DNA of 15,916 nucleotides from DASZZX01 sp036260415. Its GTDB lineage: Bacteria; Actinomycetota; Nitriliruptoria; Nitriliruptorales; JAHWKO01. Location: assembly GCA_036260415.1 (NCBI GenBank), contig DASZZX010000064.1, positions 1 to 15,916 of the forward strand, read 5' to 3'. The notes beneath the pieces are model-generated. The model searched no databases, was not told the DNA's origin, and saw only the letters and a list, made by a program, of their open reading frames with translations. Below, piece after piece: positions 14,152 through 15,916 of the stretch. Positions within the stretch are counted from its first letter, which is position 1, and the number at the start of each line of letters is the position of its first letter. Made by a program: the position numbers and the translations under genes.

Positions 14152-14183
14152 GGGTCTTCCCCACGGTAGTGGATGACCCCCGG
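14152..14183 (+). repeat. 32-bp IS-end-like repeat, copy 2
   Basis: It begins GGGTCTTCCCC, continues CGGTAGTGG and ends ACCCCCGG, matching 8863-8894 in direct orientation. Here the hairpin potential is better (GGGGTC with GACCCC, and CCAC with GTGG around ggta). It lies next to a transposase remnant that is not ISL3-like, so it is either the end of that element or a stray ISL3 end. Confidence 0.65.
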
Positions 14184-14188
14184 AACCC

Positions 14189-14451
14189 TCAGAGGCCGGG
14201 CAGTCCTATCCGTTCTGAAGAACGCCTCGTCTCCTGATGGCGGGGGATCCCGCAGAAGTAGACGGGATGGCGTGGGGCCGTGAGCGCGGTCAGGTGAGGC
14301 GGCGACGTGGACGAGATGTGGGCCATTTCGCGTGGCCGACCCAGGTGCGGGCCCCGTGGATGCCGTCCAGGCGGGTGCGGTCCATGCCGTAGGTTCGCTT
14401 GAGGCAGCCGATCCGTCCCTCGGCACTGGTACGGCACTTGACGAGCTTGCT
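14189..14451 (-). pseudogene. DDE transposase C-terminal remnant (IS1182/ISNCY-like)
   Basis: On the minus strand from about 14451 the translation reads SKLVKCRTSAEGRIGCLKR, then TYGMDRTRLDGIHGARTWVGHA. This resembles the C-terminal catalytic Glu region of DDE transposases (pattern R.G.EGRIS.LKR.YG..R....G..GA..W.G). One base shift near 14325 leads to MAHISSTSPPHLTAL and a stop at 14189. Everything N-terminal to the fragment is missing. The exact IS family is uncertain. Confidence 0.6.
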
Positions 14452-14842
14452 ACGGCATGGCGGCGCACGCCAAGCTAGCGATCGCCGACGGGCGCGACGT
14501 CCAGATCCTGCGCTGGTCGTGCCAGGCTGGTGCCACCACCGGCAGTTGAAGACGGTCCATGCTGCGCCTCGCACCACTCAACTGACGGTCCCTCCCGGAT
14601 CCCCAGGACAAGACCAGATCGCGAGGGCCTCGCTCACTCCCGGGTCCGCGACTCCGCCCGTGCAGCAACACACGGGACAACCGAGGCTCATCCCTTCCTC
14701 AACAACGAGGACGTCAGACGCCCATCAGATCTTGACAGCAGATGCGCGCGCTAGCCGGCCCAACGGCCGGCGACCCCACCACTCGGCAAGGCGTTGACCG
14801 GAACCCGTTTTCAGCTCAGTCAGCTTCGGAGGGAGCACGGCC
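14452..14842. other. Region without a gene, leader of the surface-protein gene
   Basis: I see no supported coding sequence here. The frames are short and low in hydrophobic or motif content. A perfect TTGACA at 14732-14737 could be a -35 box for the gene at 14843, but no TATAAT-like sequence lies 16-18 bases beyond it. Confidence 0.5.
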
Positions 14843-15655
14843 ATGACTGTCTCGATCGAAGTTCGTCCATGGCATCTGGCGGTCGTGGTCGCGGTGGTCG
14901 CCGCGGCGACTGGCCTGGCGGTGTGGTGGGGCGCGCCTGCCCGCTCACAGCCGGCCGGCCCTGCTGCCGTGGACTCGTTCGCGTTCGTCGCGCGGGCGGA
15001 CAACCCGGTGGATGCGCTGGCGGCCTCGTCGCTGGCCGGCCAGCTTGGCGCCCCCGTCTACCTTACCCCGACCGGCAGGCTGAACGAGCAGGCCCGGCAA
15101 GGGCTGCAAGGCGCGCAGCCGCGGGTGGTGGTGCTGGCGGGGGGCACCGCGGCGCTCGCCCCGCAGGTCGAACAGCAGATCCGCGAGGTGCTACCGCAGG
15201 CGCGGCTGCGGCGGTTCGCAGGGGCAGAGCGCACCGAGACGGCCCGACTGCTCAACGAGCTGCCCGACCAGCTGGGTATCGACCGGCCGGTTGTGACCGG
15301 CGTGACCGTCGCCGGCGACGTTGGTATCGACGGGACGTTGACCGTCGCCGGCACCGATCTGCAGGCGGCGCTGAGCGCCTTGTCCGCGCGGGTCAAGACT
15401 CTCGAAGCCGAAATGGTGGTGCTTCGGTCGAGGCTGGCGGACGTGTCACGCACCGGTGACAAGCTGGTCTTCTCCGGCATGAACCTCCAGGTGGTCAACG
15501 GGAGGGGGCACACCGCCACCACCAACGGGCTGGGCAACCTGATCGTCGGCTACAAGGAGGATCACATCAGCCTTGGCTGCCAGCCGTCGGACGCGGACTG
15601 CCAGTACCGAGGGGACGGGGTAGCCGACAGCCGCGCGGATCGCACGCGCTCGTGA
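14843..15655 (+). CDS. Surface protein, N-terminal part: membrane anchor, CW_binding_2-like unit, coiled coil
   Basis: ATG 14843 follows a ribosome site (ggaggg, 14828-14833). The 270-aa frame has one N-terminal membrane helix (11-29, HLAVVVAVVAAATGLAVWW). One unit resembling the cell wall-binding repeat 2 family follows (about 48-140): FVARADNPVDALAASSLAG, GAPVYLTPTGRLN, RVVVLAGGTAALAPQV and FAGAERTETARLLNE. Such proteins usually carry three units. Next are VTVAGDVGIDGTLTVAGTDL and a coiled coil (about 172-203, LSALSARVKTLEAEMVVLRS), then KLVFSGMNLQVVNG and GLGNLIVGYKED, the start of a head domain. The frame becomes unlike the family after about residue 258 and stops at 15655. The head continues in another frame to the window end. 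Probably displayed outside the cell as an adhesin-like fibre; whether it is functional depends on the frame change. Confidence 0.8.
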   Translation: MTVSIEVRPWHLAVVVAVVAAATGLAVWWGAPARSQPAGPAAVDSFAFVARADNPVDALAASSLAGQLGAPVYLTPTGRLNEQARQGLQGAQPRVVVLAGGTAALAPQVEQQIREVLPQARLRRFAGAERTETARLLNELPDQLGIDRPVVTGVTVAGDVGIDGTLTVAGTDLQAALSALSARVKTLEAEMVVLRSRLADVSRTGDKLVFSGMNLQVVNGRGHTATTNGLGNLIVGYKEDHISLGCQPSDADCQYRGDGVADSRADRTRS

Positions 15656-15916
15656 TCGGAGCCGACCATACCTCCACACGCTACGGCGGGCTCTTGGCCG
15701 GCCTGGACAACCTCCTCAGCGGCACGTTCGCGTCCGTCTCTGGCGGCGCACTGAACACCGCTTCCGGCAACTGGGCATCGGTGTCCGGCGGTGACAGCAA
15801 CAAAGCCTCTGGGACCGGTGCGTCGGTGTCGGGCGGCGAGCGCAACACCGCGTCCGGCGGCCTAGCGTCCGTGTCTGGCGGTGACAACAACAGGGCCTCT
15901 GGGACCGGGGCGTCGG
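15634..15916 (+). pseudogene. Surface protein, head-repeat part in shifted frame (runs off the window)
   Basis: In frame 1 the translation GSHALVIGADHTSTRYGGLL is followed by AGLDNLLSGTFASVSGG and then further repeats, open to the last base. It is the natural continuation of the upstream protein, whose frame lies one base away. The switch is needed between about 15615 and 15640. A GTG at 15652 could start it separately, but no ribosome site precedes that codon and the product would lack any signal or anchor. I therefore regard it as the displaced 3' part of one gene. A sequencing error, a true mutation or programmed frameshifting would look the same here. Confidence 0.65.
15718..15916 (+). 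repeat. 45-bp tandem repeats coding for YadA-like head repeats
   Basis: Four complete 15-residue units and a partial fifth are seen: SGTFASVSGGALNTA, SGNWASVSGGDSNKA, SGTGASVSGGERNTA, SGGLASVSGGDNNRA and SGTGAS. Units begin at 15718, 15763, 15808, 15853 and 15898. The pattern SG..ASVSGG..N.A is that of left-handed beta-roll heads in trimeric YadA-like adhesins. Units 3 and 5 share nearly identical DNA (gcctctgggaccgg just before and at their starts), suggesting recent duplication. Confidence 0.85.

Noticed and set aside
14732..14760. Perfect TTGACA upstream of the surface-protein gene
   Set aside because: No -10-like hexamer at 16-18 bases, so it is not called as a promoter.
15681..15890. 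Minus-strand frame with PPDTDA repeats
   Set aside because: Simply the antisense of the 45-bp head repeats.

Overview
The window is a GC-rich (about two thirds G+C by eye) stretch of bacterial chromosome, most likely from a deep-branching actinobacterium. That assignment is an inference from GTG-rich starts, an actinobacterial-style NarL two-component pair, a CW_binding_2-like surface protein with YadA-like head repeats, and actinobacterial-type IS30, IS3 and ISL3 remnants. No rRNA, tRNA or CRISPR array was found.

Region 1 (1-3950): a non-coding start; a four-helix membrane protein gene broken by one frameshift (647-1053); then a minus-strand response regulator and histidine kinase pair whose ends overlap by 4 bp. 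Divergent from them is a plus-strand pair: a lipoprotein cupredoxin with a complete His-Cys-His-Met copper site, and a small membrane SHOCT protein. A perfect 14-bp palindrome just before the cupredoxin start is a good candidate operator. The pair ends at a perfect 14-bp-stem hairpin.

Region 2 (4145-9822): an accessory zone. An IS30 transposase fragment abuts a decayed IS3 orfA on the opposite strand that still has a recognisable terminal repeat. Next comes an intact poxvirus-type DNA topoisomerase IB, then a minus-strand remnant of a glycan locus: an intact GDP-L-fucose synthase, the wreck of the gmd gene that would normally feed it, and an unusual glycosyltransferase-like gene. It ends with a multiply frameshifted, 3'-truncated ISL3 transposase.

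Region 3 (9809-14009): two secreted proteins on the minus strand. One is a 293-aa metzincin protease with its own promoter. The other is a 989-aa purple-acid-phosphatase-like enzyme carrying five N-terminal beta-sandwich domains in an A-B-B-A-B order. The block lies between two direct 32-bp copies of an IS-end-like repeat (8863 and 14152).

Region 4 (14152-15916): a transposase C-terminal remnant, an empty stretch, then the start of a large surface protein: membrane anchor, one CW_binding_2-like unit, coiled coil, and 45-bp tandem repeats coding for YadA-like head repeats that run off the end. A one-base frame change separates the anchor from the repeats. The most interesting candidates are this adhesin-like fusion, the multi-domain phosphatase with an altered metal motif, the broken gmd beside an intact fcl, and the palindrome controlling the cupredoxin module.
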